Part shown: piece after piece, positions 38,434 through 51,082 of the stretch
Position numbering within the stretch: position 1 is the stretch's first letter
Layout: each line of letters opens with the position of its first letter
Origin: Elysia crispata
Taxonomy: Eukaryota > Mollusca > Gastropoda > Plakobranchidae
NCBI GenBank assembly: GCA_033675545.1
Contig: JAWDGP010007321.1
Coordinates: forward strand, 92,001 to 156,000
Direction of reading: 5' to 3'
DNA length: 64,000 nt
Notes under the pieces: generated by a model
What the model was told of the DNA's origin: nothing
Database searches by the model: none
The model's input: the letters and a program-made list of their open reading frames with translations, nothing else
Program-made: the position numbers and the translations under genes

Positions 38434-39159
38434 CCGATCTAATTTGGATAATTATATAGAAATTTTAAAGTCATTAGTAGTGGAGTATGTACATGTAGTT
38501 CACCAAGGGTAGACAAACCCTCATTTTTTTAAAGCACACAATAGTTTACCAATTGAATTGTATTTATAGACCTAAAATTTGACTCCAAACTTTTCTTTAA
38601 CTTACAAAGCATGAAAAAGAAGAATAAATCTTTTACTGTAAGATATAAGAAAAGAAAATCTGGTTAGCATCTCGAAAAATTTTCGAAGCAAGAAAAACTG
38701 GACAAAATGAAACCAGCAGGCACCAACACACACACACACCCGCAATGATCTCATTTTTTATTTATTTTCACATTGTAGACAGTAAAGCTTTAAAAAAAAT
38801 TCTACAAATTTTCAAAAATGTGCAAATTATTATGAAAATAAATGATTATCATTTTTTAGGAAACTTTTCTAGACAATATTCCACCAAAACACTATTGTTT
38901 ACAGCATAGGTTAAATAAAGTTTCCAACTTCTTTGACCTAAACAGTTATGGCGGCACCAGAAAGTTACGAAAATACTCCGGACATCACGAAGTGCCTGTC
39001 AGTATATCTGTTCGTTCCCTGTTTTGTGGTCCTCACTACCTGCAAGCACTGTTCTCTTTCTACACAATCGAAACATGTAGATTTTGAGGCCGCACCTCTT
39101 TTTTAATATATAATATAATTTACAAACAATTCTTGACAACATGAGAATTAAAATGTGTC

Positions 39160-39315
<156 letters not shown>

Positions 39316-39339
39316 CATTAAACTGTATTATGAGTAGCA

Positions 39340-39616
39340 CTGGAAAAGATAATCTGCTAATGTTGTAAAGTTTGCTTTTCTTTAATATACATGTAGTTGT
39401 ATGGCTCTGGGGGATCTGTTATTGTAGTAAAATCTGCCTATTTATTGAACGGGTAGTAGTCTTCCCAACCTGTTGGTTGTTGTACATTTTGCTTTTCATT
39501 GTTGCAGATGTATGGCGCTGGAGAATATAAGTCTGTTTCATATTTTTATTTTAATTTGCATTTCTTCCATGTAGACGTCTTCCATACCTCTTCATTTGAA
39601 CGGGCAATCATGTTTG
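39340..39616 (+). mobile_element. Helitron-like repeat, 3' fragment (copy E)
   Basis: Family tail: AAAGTTTGCTTTTCTTTAAT, TGTATGGCTCTGG, then TTCATTTGAACGGGCAATCATG with the terminal hairpin. The head is missing. Confidence 0.6.
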
Positions 39617-39782
39617 TGATTGATATGACTATTGTACCAATATTACTGTAACAGTAAATGCTTGTTCTAATGGCCTGCAACTCTACTAGATGATCATGGC
39701 CATGATAGCTGACTGTGAAGTTATTAAATTAACCCTGATCTAGATACGTGTACTTTCTGCTATTAAAAAACATGAAATCTAA

Positions 39783-40200
39783 TTTATAAAAGGCAATTTT
39801 GATTTACGCGGGGGAAGGTCAAATTATATTCATTTCTTTTTTTAATTTGTCAGTTTTTCACTCCTTTAAAATAAAAGAACGTGTTTTTTTATATTTATAT
39901 TTTAAAAAAAAATTATTTGTGTTAAAAACGTCATCCTCTTTGAAAATTATAAACCGCTGAGAACAGCCTATTAAATGCTATTTCGTTTATCTTAACAAAT
40001 TTGGAACTTTTTTTTAATAAATTAATTACAATAAATACACATTCAAGAACATTAATATTTTAGCCTATATCCATAACTTTAAAAAAAATTATACCGCTTG
40101 GGACCCTGATCTCGACAGATTAAAATTCAGTAAACTTTATACATTTTGGAGGAGATAGTGGAGAAAGAAATCTAGGTTGCCCTTTATAATATATACACGA
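39783..40200 (-). mobile_element. Helitron-like repeat, inverted 5' fragment (copy F)
   Basis: Read on the minus strand from 40200 it starts ATATATTATAAAGGGCAACC and continues with the family head (TTTCTTTCTCCACTATCTCC). A short plus-strand head (TTATAAAAGGCAATTTTGAT) lies at 39785-39806, so two heads converge here. Confidence 0.6.
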
Positions 40201-40504
40201 TCGTTACTTTCTAACGAAGTTAAATTTTCTTCCTCTTTATTACCCATACAAAAACCAAGCCCAATCATTTTCTATGGCCCTCTTTAGTATGTTAGAGATA
40301 CCGTACCCATTTGGAAGTCCGTCTGAATGTTGATTTAGACTAGTTGTCAACAATCATGTACAATGTAGATTGAAGTTTAGATCTGGATTTTAGACCTTAG
40401 AGCTAGATCTAGAACTACAACTAGATATTGATCTAAACTAGTTCATATAGCTGTGGAGATCAAAACTACGACCTTCGCTATAAATTTTTATTAGTATTAG
40501 AAAC
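40201..40504. other. Unassigned intergenic sequence
   Basis: AT-rich DNA with CTAGAT-type motifs near 40376-40440. Nothing else is recognisable. Confidence 0.5.
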
Positions 40505-40630
40505 AGTATTCCCTAGCCTCGAAAGAGCCCACGCCCAACTATTGGAGGTCTCTCTAGACCACCATGGCAAACCAGGAGGTGGCAGAGAAATGCTACTGGC
40601 AACAGGAACAAGCAGTAACCCCTCAAAATA

Positions 40631-41150
40631 ATGCACTGGAACGCTGAGGGCTTAAGGAAAAAAAAAACAGAGCTGGAAAACGTTCTGTTTCAAGAAGAGA
40701 TAAGCATATGCTGTATTCAAGAAATGCATCTGAAAGAAGGCAAAACTTTGGCAGGCTACAAAATCTTCAGGGCAGACAGACAAGACCGACATAAAGGCGA
40801 AATCCTAACCTTTTTCAGAAACAACATCGCTGCCTGTGAGGAAAAAAAAACAGTGCATGGAAGGAGCTGAACACCAAAGTTTGTGGATTAAACTCAGAGA
40901 TACAGAAATGCATATTTCAAATTTCTATTACCCTAATGATCGAACACTTGCGTTGTCGTACCAAAGCCAACTTCATACTCGTTGGAGACTTTAATAGCTA
41001 TGCACAAGCTGGGGATATGATCACATGGACAGCAGAGGTGAAGAGCTAAAGGACTGGCAGGATGATAATATCTGCTCCTGGTTGACACACCTTTTGACCT
41101 CTCCAACCTTCTACTCAAGAAGATGGAGAACAACCTCCACACAAGACCTA
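40631..41150 (+). pseudogene. LINE endonuclease (APE-type) remnant
   Basis: The first 79 codons stay open (MHWNAEGLRKKKTELENVLF; CIQEMHLKEGKTLAGYKIFR; RKGE-like ILTFFRNNIA). Later blocks shift frame. These are the WNA-GL, QE and Y.I.R.DR blocks of LINE APE domains. Confidence 0.8.
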
Positions 41151-41879
41151 TCTTTGCCCCTGAGGACGTTCAAAGAGATGCTATAAGAACAGTAGGGGAA
41201 CAGTTTGGGGCAGAAACGATAGACCAGTATTTATTACTATCAATAGATACCCAGTTGAAAGTAACACTCTCCTACGATGGAACTACAAAAAGGCAAAATG
41301 GGGAGTTTTCAAACATTGTACCAACATGCTGACACAAGATCTACTTATTCAAGTAAGAGAAATCAACAATGTGGTGACTGAAATGAACAACTCTATACTA
41401 CAAGCAGCCTACGAATGCACTCCAAGAAGGCTCGCAAAGACTTTAAGCCATACTGGAATGACACATTACAAGATCTTGAATCTAAATTAAACAGTGCTAG
41501 GAGAACTGCAGAAATATATTCAACAGAATAATCCGATAAAACTACAAAAAGCCAAAGCTTTGTTTCTCAAAACTAATAACCAGCTCAAAAGACAAAGGTG
41601 GCGAGACAAAATAGCATCACTTAACCTCGAAAAAGATACCAACAATCTTTGAAGGCTAATCGGTCAAATTAATGATGAAAATAACAGAAAGTGCAACATA
41701 ACTCTTGAAGCAGACGGAAAGGTTCTCATTGGTAAGCGAGCAGCAAACGTTTTTGCAGACAACCACGAAAACGAAAGCAATCCTCACGTTGACCCACTGC
41801 AACAAAAAGAGGCAAGAAAAGAGCAGGACAAGGGAAACAACAAAAAAAATCAATAGTTGAAATAATGAAGAAAGAAATA

Positions 41880-43035
41880 ACACTCAATGAACTACTCTCA
41901 GTCCAAGCTAAGAAAAGCACCAGGACCAGATAAAATAACCGCCGAGATGATTAAAAACTTGGGAAACACTGCCTTACCGAAACTACTAAAAGTATTCAAC
42001 CTGAGCTGGAAAACTGTAACAGAACCACAAGTATAGTGCACGGCCACTTTGATCCCAATCCACAAAAACAGTAAAGACAAGAAGGAAACAACCAGCTTAC
42101 CTGTCAGTTTGACCAGTTGCGTCTCTAAATGTCTTGAAAAAATAATTAACAAGCTTGAAACAGAACAGAAGCGGATGCCGTAACAGGCAGGATTCAGACG
42201 CTATTACAGTCACAGAGAATCAAGTCACCCTCCTCTCACAAGAAATAAAAGATGCATTCCAAGAACAGAAAGTAGCAAACGCCGTATGGATTGATCTACA
42301 AAAAGCATTCGATAAGGTGTGGAAAGATGACTTACTGATCAAACTACAAAGAAATGGAATAACAGACCAAATGTACTCATGGATAAGCTCATACCTCTAC
42401 AATCAAAGAGCGAGGGTCGACATCAATGGCCACATTGGAAAAGAATGCCTCTTACGACATGTAAGCTCACAGGTAGGAACTCTTTCCCTCACACTGTTCA
42501 ACATATTTATAAATGACCTCATTCAAGACCTGCCAAAGGGAATTTAATCTGCACTCTATGCTGATGATTTGGCCATGCGCACACCTCTACAGCAGCCTAA
42601 AGAATGCATGCAACAAGCGGCTCACAAACTAAGAGAGTGGGCAAAAAAAAAATGGAAAGATGTCACCAACAAAGAAAAATCACCAATAACCTTATTTACA
42701 CTATCAACTAAACTCACTATCAAGCGAATACAACTGGAAGACATAGTATTAAAATGTGAGGAAGAGGCAACATATCAAGGAATCACTTTTGACAAGCGAA
42801 TATAATTCAGGTGAATAAAGCAGAGACAAAGGCCCGACGCAAATTTGGAATTATGAAAAAACTAGCAAGAACCACCTGGGGTGCAAATAATAAAATCTTG
42901 AAACGTATCTATCAAGGCACAATCAGACCACACCTGGAGTATGAATCCACAGCACGGGGAACAGTTGCAAAATCACATCAGCAAACAATTGACAAAATTC
43001 AAAACCAGGCATTAAGAATAATGAAGGAGAAATAA
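41880..43035 (+). pseudogene. LINE reverse-transcriptase remnant
   Basis: RT blocks are spread over at least three frames: APGPDKITAEMIKNLG, GFRRYYSHRE, WIDLQKAFDKVWKDDLLIKL, SSQVGTLSLTLFNIFINDL, YADD, YQGITFDKR, and the thumb block TIRPHLEYESTARGTVAKSH. The longest single frame is 42155-42547, which continues across one stop to 42805. Confidence 0.85.
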
Positions 43036-43379
43036 AATCGACCTTAAACAAAGATATGGAAGACTGAACTAGAAGACAGCCCTTAAAAGACAGGAGAGAC
43101 AATAAGATTATGATCCAAGCAGCCAAAACCACCTGCATGCCGAGCAATCGATTGAATACAAGACTACAACAAACCAACAAAGTCACCTAAAGCGTAGCAG
43201 TTTTGCCCATCAGAGTAAAAAGTTAAACAGCACTTCCCACGGACACAATAGAAATTGACATGAAACCACAGATATGGAATAGAATCCCACAGAAAATAAA
43301 TATCAAATTAACAGTCCCCCTTGTAACCCAAGCAGATCAACAGTACATCATTACCTAAAGAAATCAAACACTGACATGT

Positions 43380-43850
43380 TCCCTTCAGAATCCTGGGTAC
43401 ATCTACATACTGACGGATCAGCAGCAAATGTAGTGACAAACAGCGGAGCAGGCATAATCATCTTAACCCCAGACAGAGAAGGTACAAATTCATTAAGCCA
43501 ACAGAAAAATATTGTATGAATTATGCTGCTGAAGTGGAAATGGAAGCCCTTGTGTGTGCCATAGGTAAAGCTGAAAAACATAGAGATGAATGCCAGCAAG
43601 TGACCATATTCACAGACGCCAAATGAGTCTTGGAGGCTCTAGCTGGAGACAAGGTACCTGACCTGACCAAGAAGATAAAAAGCTTTCCCAGTGTCACCGA
43701 GTTGCCCTTCAATGGATACCAGATCAGTACGGAATCCCCAGGAAATGAAATGGCAGACAAAATGGCCAAGGAAGGTGCCAGTGAGACTCAATTTGATCAC
43801 TCAATGACTCTACAGGAAAAAAAAACTCCCCGCTGAAAGCGATTCTCCGG
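43380..43850 (+). pseudogene. LINE RNase H remnant
   Basis: WVHLHTDGSAANVVTNSGAG matches the first acidic block of LINE RNase H domains. ESPGNEMADKMAKEGASE near 43735-43790 matches the last block (H/GNE.AD..AK). Frames are broken between them. Confidence 0.7.
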
Positions 43851-43950
43851 CCCCCTCCTCGACAACCAGATGCGTCCTAACTTTAAAGAAATGGTACCAA
43901 ACCATCATCACACGTCTCCGTACTGAAATAGTATTCTTACTACATCTGGT

Positions 43951-44600
43951 ATATGGGGATATAAAACTTAGAACTCTTAATCTTATTGTTGTAAGTTTCC
44001 ATCAGGATTTGCTTCAATTTCAAAATCAAATTATTGAAATCTATTCCTAGCCACTACGTTCATTCAATGGCAAGTTTAAACCCTTTTCACCACGCTACTG
44101 CTGATTTTATGTTAGTATGTTCTGAACTACCATCTCCAGAAATGATCTAAATTTTGTTCTTAACAATGAATTGAAAACTCGATTAAGCACCAAAGATAAC
44201 CAAAGCTGTTATACAATCATATTCCCGGCACCTTGTAGTTTGATAAAATGTGCATTTGGTTCAGATACAGTAATCTCCAGATAAACGCAGCGTCTTCCGG
44301 AGGTTTCAGTAGGCTAGTGTGTCTTTATAAAAAATAATACTAAAAAAATTATCTATTACTTCGCTTATAACATTGCAAAAAGATACTATGTTTCTCACAA
44401 TGACTGACCAGACTGACCTTTTGCGTGGAGGATAGGTTAATATGTACAGTTTGGCAGTTGTTTTTTCTTTATACTTTTTCCATTCTTTAAATAATTTTTA
44501 CTTTTGTCACCATCGGAATGATCAATAAAATTTGAGCCCGATCTGAACAGCTGTGGCCTATTCTTTTTAGAGGAGGACCATTTATCCGTGCATGTTATTC
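43951..44600. other. Unassigned intergenic sequence
   Basis: AT-rich with no recognisable domain or repeat partner. Confidence 0.5.
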
Positions 44601-44880
44601 ATTTTTCTGCCTTCAAGCCAAATCTGAAAGGCATTTTCAACGTCATCTTCCTTGAGCGTTCTTTTTCCCTTTCGTGAAAGGTTTTCAGCCTTACATTCGT
44701 CTTTGTCTTTCGTTACTTGGACACTGCAGATCTTGATATGTCATATTCCCTTGCGATTTCTGCAAATTTGTGGGTCCCGCAAGATTAAAAGCCCTTCCCT
44801 CCCTTTCCACCGTCTGCCCGGTGCACATTATATCATGCTTGCAGAGCTTGCAAAGAGACAACAGTATGCTAGGGAAACTG
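44600..44880 (-). pseudogene. Pogo/Tigger-type transposase fragment (N-terminal HTH region)
   Basis: Minus-strand frames give HKFAEIAREYDISRSAVSK, the helix-turn-helix pattern of pogo/CENP-B-type transposases, then in a second frame NLSRKGKRTLKEDDVENAFQ and IWLEGRKMNNMH, which fits the second DNA-binding helix block (VE.AL..W....R..N). The stop after SAVSK and the frame change show it is broken. A sister fragment lies at 59750-60050. No catalytic DDE region is seen. Confidence 0.5.
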
Positions 44881-44884
44881 GTTT

Positions 44885-44887
<3 letters not shown>

Positions 44888-44954
<67 letters not shown>

Positions 44955-44960
44955 AGAGAG
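44888..44960. repeat. (GA)n microsatellite
   Basis: About 60 nt of GA repeat with GGGA units at its right end. Confidence 0.95.
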
Positions 44961-45410
44961 AATATTAAAATATTGGCATGCCTTACCCTTGTGCATCAAT
45001 GAAAAAAGATACAAAGAAAATGTGAATAAAAAAAAGTTAATGGTTGCCATGGAAACCGCCACTATTTTGTATCGAAGCCGCTGCGAAAAGCTGAAAAGTT
45101 CCAGGTGAAAAAAATCTATCTTAGTGTTGTGATCAGTGGCCTAGGTATACAGTTAATAGCAGCAGAGGTAACAGTATAAGAATCAAGTAAGAAGTATCTA
45201 GATCTATTCTCCAGAAGAGAAGTGGTGGCCCTGAAGTAAGAGTGTGGAAGGATAGGTCCTTGCCACACAACAACTACACCAATACCGACCTGAGTAGTAG
45301 TCAAACTAGCTCATGCCTAGAGATTTGACGTCATGTCCCGCCCATTGCCATTTCCACCCCAAAAGCTATGACATCATACTTGGCAATTGGTAGAGGCTAA
45401 CCTAACCACA
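44961..45410. other. Unassigned intergenic sequence
   Basis: Mixed-composition DNA leading into the pyrimidine-rich minisatellite region. No coding match recognised. Confidence 0.5.
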
Positions 45411-45539
45411 CTCACAGCAAGCAAATTACACCACACTCCTCCCCCTTCCTTGGCAATAACACCCCCCTCTCAACCAAAGAGATAAAAAAGCGTCCCACTT
45501 TGTTCAGTACTTTGAAAGTACCCCATCCCTCACAAGATC

Positions 45540-46172
45540 CTTCCTGAGATGAACGAGGGAGGTATCGTGGGGATACCCTCCCTCCCTCATGTCCCTCACA
45601 ATATTCCTCCTCTATGAGGTAGGTATTCCCCAGCCCCTTAGTTCTCACAAGATGCCTTCTGCATTAAGTAGTTATCATTGGGACACCCCCTCTCCCTATT
45701 CCTAATCTCTCATGTCCTCACAAGATCCCTCCTGCATTAAGTAGTTATCACTGGGACACCCCCTCTCCCTATTCCCAACCTCTCATGTCCTCACAAGATC
45801 CCTCCTGCATTAAGTAGTTATCATTGGGACACCCCCTCTCCCTATTCCCAACCTCTCATGTCCTCACAAGATCCCTCCTGCATTAAGTAGTTATCATTGG
45901 GACACCCCCTCTCCCTATTCCCAACCTCTCATGTCCTCACAAGATCCCTCCTGCATTAAGTAGTTATCATTGGGACACCCCCTCTCCCTATTCCCAACCT
46001 CTCATGTCCTCACAAGATCCCTCCTGCATTAAGTAGTTATCATTGGGACACCCCCTCTCCCTATTCCCAACCTCTCATCTCCTCACAAGATCCCTCATGC
46101 ATTAGGTAGGTATCATTGGGACACCTAACATGCCTAACCCCTCCCAAAAGAAAGTCCTGGCGTTAAGACTTG
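45540..46172 (+). repeat. 73-bp minisatellite
   Basis: The block GCATTAAGTAGTTATCATTG recurs at 45661, 45734, 45807, 45880, 45953, 46026 and (altered) 46099, always 73 bp apart, with CACCCCCTCTCCCTATTCC between. Degenerate units precede it from about 45540 (CTCTATGAGGTAGGTATTCC). The inner units are nearly identical, the outer ones decayed, as expected of a tandem array that turns over from its middle. Confidence 0.95.
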
Positions 46173-46735
46173 CCTCAATAATAGCATCAGGACTCGCCCC
46201 TCGCACCTCCCCCCATAATCTAGCCATCTAACCCAGATACAAAGGGAAATGTGTGCTGGAGCCCAAACGCATATCTGCCCCTTGTAGGATCAGCTATCGG
46301 GAGTCTGTTTCTAGTAACAGTCTCCCGTTGGGTAATTCCAACGAACCCAGCCTTCTGATGCTCGGTAAAGCCAGGTCAATATCCAGGCCCTCTTATAACA
46401 TGAATCCACTGGCCCTCCCGTAGGAACCTGAAACTTCCCTATATTAAGAGTCCCTCGGTGCCACTATTAGGCACTCTTCCCTTCCAATTTCCCAAGGCGG
46501 GGCTCTATCTTTACCTTTAGCTCAACTTTATCTAACCTCTCCACCAAGACCTTCACCTCCTGAACTAAGGTAGATATTGTCTTTGTTAGATATTCTAAAC
46601 GCTTCTTCAATCCCCCTATTTATCGCCTGAGAGTTGTGCACCCTCCTGTAAAAATTTCTACCCTTCCGCTCAATATACTATGGAGAGACAGCCCTGCGGT
46701 AAACATTATCTGCCCCCACCAGGTGTTTTGCTGAG
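46173..46735. other. Unassigned, GC-richer segment
   Basis: Less AT-rich than its surroundings. On the minus strand a short frame reads KVLVERLDKVELKVKIEPRL (coiled-coil-like), suggestive of an old gag or ORF1 relic, but I cannot assign a family. Confidence 0.3.
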
Positions 46736-46737
46736 GT

Positions 46738-47070
<333 letters not shown>

Positions 47071-47269
47071 CTTCTACTTCAACCCATTTTTCTACTATTT
47101 TAATATTACTAGTGGTGCTGCTGTTATTGGATTGCCTTTAATAATAAAATATTGCTATTACTATCGTTACTGAATAATAGTGAAAGAACCTAAGATTATA
47201 TTTGTATTTATTAGCTTCTACAGCTTGGGCTTTCTATGAAAACACATTATCATCTCACCGATATTGAAA

Positions 47270-47480
47270 CACACCGTGTTAAAGCTCCGTTTGTACAGAG
47301 CGCAAACCCGAACGCGAACGCGGTTTTTCGCCCTGGAATGGTTTATTCATTTTATAGAGGAACCGTTCAAATAGAGCGCGAACGCGAACGCGAACAAATA
47401 TGTGTTCGCGCGGTCGACCGCAGAGATTGCTCAAAGAGCGAATTCTTCAGAACACCGCGGCGCACCCATACCGAACAGAT
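47270..47480. repeat. CpG-rich direct repeat, possible MITE
   Basis: Two direct copies of a unit of roughly 33 nt: CCGTTTGTACAGAGCGCAAA at about 47287 and CCGTTCAAATAGAGCGCGAA at about 47363, each running into GCGAACGCGAACGCG. The rest contains TTCGCGCGGTCGACCGC. The CpG density is far above this AT-rich neighbourhood. Possibly the end of a hAT-like or other DNA element; no transposase is seen. Confidence 0.55.
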
Positions 47481-47796
47481 GAAAGGAGATATTTTCTCAC
47501 TGTGTACACAAAAAAAAAGTTTCCTATTGTCATACAACACCAATCACCCTTCATTACCTGCAACCATTTGAGATTTGATGAGAGCCAAAAAGTATTGAAA
47601 CACTGGAGTAACGGCAAAGTAAATCTATGTAATCTATTTTATTATACATGTAATCATTATTAATGCTCCTTTTTGTCGAGCACTTTTAGTATAGTACATG
47701 TATTAGAGAATGCTAGAATAACCATCAGGCATAATATACACAATAGTGCATATTGTATAGGCCTACATATATATCTATGTCTATATATACATGTAT

Positions 47797-48424
47797 AATA
47801 AAAGTCAACTTAGATTTCTTTTTCCGCTATCTCCTCCAAAACCACACAATGTAAAGAGATGAAGTTTATTGAATTTTGATCTGTTGAGATCAGTGTTGAA
47901 AGCAGTACAAAAAAAATTAAAGAAAATTTATGGATTTAGGTTAAAAAAATGTATTTGAAAGTTTATTATAAATTTATTGTAATTAATTCATCAAAATATT
48001 TTCCAAATTTCTTATGATGAACCAAATAACATTTAAAAGACTGTTCTCAGCTGTTTGCAATTTTCGAGCGGATGGCATTTTTAAAACAAATTTTTGTAAT
48101 CTTATAAAATTATTAATTTATAAGAAAAACAACAAAACATGTTGTTGAAAAGATTGCACCCAAATATGTTTACTTTTCTGGCTTGATGTCTCTCGTTTAT
48201 TTAAAAAAACATCTTCATGACTAACGTAAGAAGAATTTCAATGTTTCAACATTCTATATATTTTTACAACTGTACTACGAGTGACTTTTGATGAGATATA
48301 TCTATCATTGTGGTAAAGTTTGCTTTTCTATAATATAGTTACATAGCTCTTGATATATTTGTGTGAAGTTTGCATTTCTTTGTTGTAGTTGTACTTTGAA
48401 CGGGCAACTATGCTTATATGTTAT
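47797..48424 (+). mobile_element. Helitron-like repeat, shortened (copy G)
   Basis: Has the head (ATAATAAAAGTCAACTTAGA; CGCTATCTCCTCCAAAACCA) and the tail (TGAACGGGCAACTATGCT) with much of the middle missing. Its 3' end runs directly into the head of copy H. Confidence 0.6.
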
Positions 48425-48660
48425 AAAAAGCAACTTTGATTTCCTTCTCAAAGAAACTACTCAATGAACAGTGGTGGAAGTTAACTAAATTGTAATCTGT
48501 TGAGATCAGTGCTCCAAGCAGTACAATAAAATTGCAGCAAAGTTTTGGATTTAGGCTAAAATTGCCTTTGAAAGTTCATTATATATTAATTGTAACCAAT
48601 TCATTAAAATTTTTTGCCACATTTTATATGATGAATCAACTCCATATATTGTGAGACTGA
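48421..48660 (+). mobile_element. Helitron-like repeat, 5' fragment (copy H)
   Basis: Starts TATATGTTATAAAAAGCAAC immediately after the tail of copy G and keeps the head as far as TTATATGATGAATCAAC. It forms a head-to-tail tandem with copy G. Confidence 0.6.
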
Positions 48661-51082
48661 GAGTGAGAGCAATATGGCAAAAGAAGGCTCAATCTCCATT
48701 TAGTTCATGCACTTATCTCCCATGTTTTCAGAAGTATAAGTATTATTTCATTATCAGGTTGCATTGTGATTGCATTTTGTAACACTTCAATGCTTATTTA
48801 TTTCACTGCTGTACGAAGAAATATCAAAAGGTTGTACTGCATGATTCTCAAGGACAATTTCTCACTTTGTGTCAAGTAGTTAACACATACAGCTTTAAAT
48901 ATATAAATACATAAAAATTGGATTTAAATCCCGATAAAACACCAAAACTCTTTTCTTTTGAATATTTTTGAATCGGCATGCAGTGAAGGAAATATTTTCA
49001 AATTTATTTATTTTTTATTTCTCCGTAATTTCTCTCACCTGCATTCATAAGCACACTCATCTCCCTACCTGATAATGATTCCACACTTTTATAAATAAAG
49101 GCTCAAACTCCCTGGTGGTTTGACAACTATTGTGTAGTTCATTTATTTACTAATGTCACATTTTAAAGTTAGGTTTCTGAGAAATCACAATGCATATATA
49201 TTCATTCCCAAACAAAGAGGGTGTTTGCAACAAACATCATTTTACATATCAGCCATTCTCAAAAAGTCAACTCTTAAACCTCATATTACAACTAATATTT
49301 TATTTCGCATTTGCTTGCCTAAAACTTGTTCTATAGCAAAGAGAAAGGTTTGAATTAAAAAGAAAATGATTTAGGAGATATAGTTTTTTGACAATATGAA
49401 TGAAATGTTTGATTATTATCACCACTGGTTTATCTTCCGGATGTTACTGATGACATAAAAAGATTAAAGTTTGGCTACCTTATATTATTATCCGCAAAAA
49501 AAAACCCATAGCATTATTACTTTCAGTGAGAAAAAAGATGTAATTAGTCATTAAAATGTGATAGTTGAATAGAAAGACTCATAACTAATAGTAGTAATTG
49601 ACTTCAATTTGTGTCATTGTAACATAAGGAAGAACTTGTTCTAGAATTTTGTTTTGCAGTTTTTAAGCATTTAAATCTTTGTGTAATTAGATTGCTTTAT
49701 GATTCCTCACCAAGAGCTGGAGCCTAGTGCATCTTTAGTGTTGATAAGGAGCGTACAAATCAGTCTATCAACATTTTGTTCTTCCACATGTTACAGTGAC
49801 ATAATAACAGTCGTAACTTTTGGACAATGTGTTGCAGAATTTTGTGTTTGAACTGATTTAGATTTCTTTATAAACTGCCTATATGTTTATAACTCACCAA
49901 GAGCTAGAGTCCAGAGTGTCTTAAATGTTGATTAATTTTTTTAAATTAGACATTTATAGAAAAATACTTAAAAGCCTATAAGAAATGGTAGTAATGAGCC
50001 TATTTGCGTCATGACATTGAAAGAAACATGATAATATCCAGTCTTTTGTATTTGTTGCCAGATATGCTTATATTTATGTAAAAAATAAAATGATTAAATC
50101 TTTTGAAATAAGGACATCGAACAAAAGCATCAGAAACGGCTGTTTAGTTTTACATGGAGCCTTAAATTAATGCTTCCCAACATTATGGTCAGTAACTTTT
50201 TCCCCTCGACATTATCCTCCAGCTGCAATGACCGAAATGGAAGTGAATGGCTCTTTGACTATTGAGGCTAGAAGTAGAATAAAGGTCATACAAGAAGAAA
50301 AAAGTCATTTCCAGTAAACTTGACAACAATGGTTCAGTCCAGAAAGTGAAAGTTAACAAGGAACAAAGTATATTCCCTACGTTTGAGTATAACAAGAAAA
50401 AATCTAATGTTTTTTCAGAGGCCAAATCAGATTTAAGGGTTTGCATTCCCTTGATTATGTGAAGTGTATTCTATTTTTAGTATTCTTCTCTGTACAAGCA
50501 TGTAGCAAGCTAGCTAGGCTTTTATAACATTAACGGCTGATCTGCTCTGCTTAAAGTAGGCCTCTTTTATAGAGCATAATGTCCGACAGCACATATTAAA
50601 GATCCAATTTAAAGGAATTGTGCCCACTTTTAGTCCTGTTTTTTAAATGCAAAACTACTATTTGACGAAAAAAATGAAAAAATATATAGGTTTTATAAAC
50701 ATAATTGGCCACTTTGTAAAAAGAAACTCTCACAAACACCACTATTATAATTGCGGTTTTAATTGACGAAATGATTACTGATTCAGTACAAAACTGCACA
50801 TTGATGTTAAATTTTGTGGTCTTACAGGTACACCGAATTATACCTGTTATGTGCTTAACATGTTCTTTGAAGAATATGTTATTATTTTTATAAGAAAATC
50901 TTATGGAAAACATAAAAAAAACGTGCATGAATACGTCATGCTAATGACCTTTTGAGAATTGCTCATAAAATCATAAAGAATCACAAACAGATTTTGTTTT
51001 CTCATTTTTTTTTTTCTTTGGAAACTTTCAGGTTTGATTCAAATAATAACATATAATGACAAAAGAAAAAACAAACTAGGCT
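48661..51082. other. AT-rich intergenic DNA and Ku80 3' flank
   Basis: AT-rich sequence downstream of Ku80. It includes a decayed tandem repeat (49430-50060): TCACCAAGAGCT recurs at 49707 and 49894, 187 bp apart, together with TGT(T/A)AC..TGACAT-type blocks. The Ku80 3' UTR must start at 51082 and run left, but I could not place a convincing polyadenylation signal. Confidence 0.5.

Larger units (their letters stand above)
34115..39034 (+). mobile_element. 2-kb dispersed repeat, copy 2 (split by an LTR element)
   Basis: Left part 34115-34800 and right part 38434-39034 together match 11089-13130 in order and orientation. The join point of copy 1, near 12540-12560 (GACAGATCACACACC...GAATAATT), is the unoccupied equivalent of the LTR insertion site. 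This copy has only one shortened 244-bp-type unit (34393-34594). Confidence 0.7.
40505..43950 (+). mobile_element. Jockey/I-type LINE, broken
   Basis: A non-LTR retrotransposon read on the plus strand. An ORF1 C-terminus (about 40505-40630) overlaps the ORF2 start. ORF2 parts in order: apurinic-type endonuclease (from MHWNAEGL at 40631; IQEMHLKEG; ISNFYYPND; DHMDSRGEEL to about 41100), linker, reverse transcriptase (about 41880-42800: APGPDKITAEMIKN, IDLQKAFDKVWKDD, and the catalytic ALYADDLA at 42551-42574), a thumb region (about 42811-43035) and RNase H (HTDGSAANVVTNSGAGIIIL from about 43400). Many frameshifts and stops, including a TAA just before the YADD motif, make it inactive. APE plus RT plus RNase H favours the I/jockey group. 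The 3' end is uncertain. Confidence 0.85.

Noticed and set aside
41656-42152. Minus-strand hydrophobic frames in the LINE
   Set aside because: Antisense of the LINE linker and RT regions.
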